Positions 6,714-7,405 of a stretch of 7,405 nt of DNA are shown here, piece by piece (the stretch's first letter is position 1; every line of letters starts with the position of its first letter). This stretch comes from Kiritimatiellia bacterium. GTDB lineage: Bacteria; Verrucomicrobiota; Kiritimatiellia; SLAD01. Both the position numbers and the translations under genes were made by a program. Location of the stretch: positions 1 to 7,405 of the forward strand of contig SKXR01000136.1 of the NCBI GenBank assembly GCA_007128275.1, written 5' to 3'. Below the pieces are notes generated by a model, which was given only the letters and a program-made list of their open reading frames with translations, was not told where the DNA came from and made no database searches.

Positions 6714-6737
6714 GCGGGGAAGGATCAGCCTTCCCGC
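6714..6737 (-). promoter_or_regulatory. Leader hairpin upstream of the outer-membrane protein gene
   Basis: On the minus strand, GCGGGAAGG and CCTTCCCCGC flank a 5-base loop, giving a 9-bp GC-rich stem with one bulged C, about 34 bases upstream of the ATG and about 20 bases above the ribosome site. There is no T-tract on either side, so it is not an intrinsic terminator. Stem-loops in leaders of abundant outer-membrane protein mRNAs (for example ompA in enterics) stabilise the message, and that is a possible role. It requires transcription to start upstream of 6737, and I found no strong promoter boxes there. Confidence 0.4.
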
Positions 6738-6807
6738 AACACAAGTCGCCGCTCAAGCCCATACATTACACAATAGTCCGGTGGTTGCATAGTTCTCCGT
6801 TCTTCCA

Positions 6808-6845
6808 CACTGCTGTCCAAAATCAAATTATTTTGGACAGCAGTG
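6808..6845. repeat. Perfect 16-bp inverted repeat with 6-base spacer
   Basis: The left arm CACTGCTGTCCAAAAT (6808-6823) and right arm ATTTTGGACAGCAGTG (6830-6845) are exact reverse complements, separated by CAAATT. The element is intergenic, between the antitoxin stop (6882) and the outer-membrane protein gene. The T-run lies inside the stem at the loop and not after it, so it is not a standard rho-independent terminator. The arms resemble left and right ends of an insertion sequence brought face to face. I saw no target-site duplication in the flanks and no transposase. It could also end toxin-antitoxin mRNA as a protective 3' hairpin. Confidence 0.75.
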
Positions 6846-6881
6846 CGCACCCGTTGGTCGGCTCGATGCTGGTTGGGAGCC

Positions 6882-7100
6882 TTATGATGACCACTTTAGT
6901 GAAGGTTTCTTTTCCTCTGTGGCGCACTCTCGTAAATAGAGGTTTATGAGATTCTGATACGGAATTCCGATCTCTGCCGCCAACGACTTGAAGTAGGCAA
7001 TCGTATCCTTATCAAGTCGAATCGTAATAGGTTGCTTCAATTGCTTGGCGTAAGGATTCTTTATCCCCTTCATTTGTGAAAAGTCATAATGCTTTCTCAT
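6882..7100 (-). CDS. CopG/ribbon-helix-helix type II antitoxin paired with BrnT
   Basis: The 72-residue protein opens with MRKHYDFSQMKGIKNPYAK, which is usual for antitoxins of this type. It then has a ribbon-helix-helix DNA-binding unit: the strand QPITIRLD (23-30), the helix KDTIAYFKSLAAEIG (31-45) and the helix PYQNLINLYLREC (47-59). The AAEIGIPYQNLIN motif is characteristic of the CopG antitoxin family (PF12441 type). Such proteins neutralise the toxin by binding it and repress their own operon. The gene starts 4 bases after the brnT stop. Its ribosome site GAGGTGA overlaps that stop codon (7105-7111), which implies translational coupling with the antitoxin second in the operon. That toxin-first order is typical of brnT loci. 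The tail KKPSLKWSS is short and polar. Base composition is AT-richer than the genes to the left, consistent with acquired DNA. Confidence 0.85.
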   Translation of the reverse strand: MRKHYDFSQMKGIKNPYAKQLKQPITIRLDKDTIAYFKSLAAEIGIPYQNLINLYLRECATEEKKPSLKWSS

Positions 7101-7104
7101 GGCG

Positions 7105-7389
7105 TCACCTCGTGTAATCTTTACCTTCGGACCTGTCCGCCTTCCTGGCCGATATAATCCGGATAACGGCGTCGTCTTGGCGGTAACAGTGGCACACCAC
7201 CAACACCCTTAGCTTATAGCTCAATCCGAGCATGATGAATCGATCCTCGCTATCGGAATGGTCAGGGTCGTAATACCTTATGGCATTTTCATCATAAAAC
7301 ACGGTCTGAGCTTCTTCGAAAGAGACGCGGTGCTTCTTAATGTTCTGCTGATTCTTGCGCTCATCCCACTCGAAGCGTATTTCATTCAT
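7105..7389 (-). CDS. brnT: BrnT family type II toxin (predicted ribonuclease)
   Basis: The 94-residue protein is full length for BrnT, a RelE-like small basic-fold toxin that cleaves RNA in characterised members. Family landmarks run in order: IRFEWDERKNQQNIKKHRVSF (4-24), the EEAQTVFYDENA helix and turn (25-36), DPDHSDSEDRFIMLGLS (41-57), RVLVVCHCYR (61-70), and IRIISARKADRSEGKDY (76-92) at the C-terminus. H20, R50, R70 and R82 fall at positions usually kept in the family. The ATG at 7389 is chosen because the family starts with this FEWD strand about five residues in. An in-frame GTG at 7404 would add five residues by reading through a palindromic operator and is unlikely. No ribosome site precedes the ATG, so the message may be nearly leaderless. 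The antitoxin gene follows immediately. Confidence 0.9.
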   Translation of the reverse strand: MNEIRFEWDERKNQQNIKKHRVSFEEAQTVFYDENAIRYYDPDHSDSEDRFIMLGLSYKLRVLVVCHCYRQDDAVIRIISARKADRSEGKDYTR

Positions 7390-7390
7390 A

Positions 7391-7403
7391 TGTACAGTGT
7401 ACA
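7391..7403. promoter_or_regulatory. Palindromic operator, probable autoregulatory site of the toxin-antitoxin operon
   Basis: TGTACAGTGTACA is a perfect palindrome around a central base and also a repeat of TGTACA. It ends one base before the brnT start codon. Ribbon-helix-helix antitoxins bind such short palindromes in their own promoters, so this is a likely site for the antitoxin or the toxin-antitoxin complex. The -10/-35 boxes would overlap it or lie beyond the window edge. Confidence 0.55.
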
Positions 7404-7405
7404 CA

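Noticed and set aside
6443..6949. Plus-strand open frame of 168 codons spanning the outer-membrane protein gene start and the inverted repeat
   Set aside because: It crosses a signal-peptide gene in antisense, an intergenic palindrome and the antitoxin gene end, and shows no protein family features.

Overview
The window looks like chromosomal DNA from a Gram-negative bacterium. It carries a Sec signal peptide on an outer-membrane beta-barrel protein and a two-membrane-segment phosphatase with a large periplasmic sensor. Most coding DNA is GC-rich (positions 3841-3900 are 67% GC), while the last ~500 bases are AT-richer (7021-7080 are 38% GC). The style of the mannose-6-phosphate isomerase, the DUF362 protein and the partner-switching regulators would fit the PVC group (Verrucomicrobiota, Kiritimatiellota, Lentisphaerota) or a deltaproteobacterial-type lineage. 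That is an impression from gene flavour and cannot be settled here.

Layout. (1) 1-2100 is a divergent metabolic pair. An ApgM-type alkaline-phosphatase-superfamily enzyme (cofactor-independent phosphoglycerate mutase, or its 'proposed homoserine kinase' subgroup) reads leftwards and runs off the window. A short class I mannose-6-phosphate isomerase reads rightwards. (2) 2113-2956 is a leftward two-gene operon encoding a STAS anti-sigma-factor antagonist (RsbV/SpoIIAA type) and an RsbW-type HATPase anti-sigma factor/serine kinase, behind a good sigma70-like promoter. (3) 3115-4419 is a rightward gene for a DUF362 protein of unknown function. (4) 4424-5995 is a leftward gene for a membrane-anchored PP2C/SpoIIE-type phosphatase (RsbU type) whose periplasmic domain contains a textbook EF-hand loop. 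(5) 6137-6679 is a small outer-membrane beta-barrel protein with an mRNA-leader hairpin. (6) 6882-7405 is a BrnT toxin / CopG-type antitoxin operon with a palindromic operator, preceded downstream by an isolated perfect 16-bp inverted repeat.

How the genes fit together. The STAS protein, HATPase kinase and PP2C phosphatase are the three standard parts of a partner-switching circuit. The kinase phosphorylates and inactivates the antagonist, the phosphatase reactivates it in response to a signal, and the free antagonist pulls the kinase off its target, usually a sigma factor. No sigma factor is in the window, and the phosphatase is separated from the other two by the DUF362 gene, so the target is not visible. 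Convergent pairs are packed very tightly (12 bases between manA and the kinase gene, 4 bases between DUF362 and the phosphatase gene) with no convincing intrinsic terminators. I saw no rRNA, tRNA, CRISPR array or intact transposase, and no gene-free stretch reaches 300 bases.
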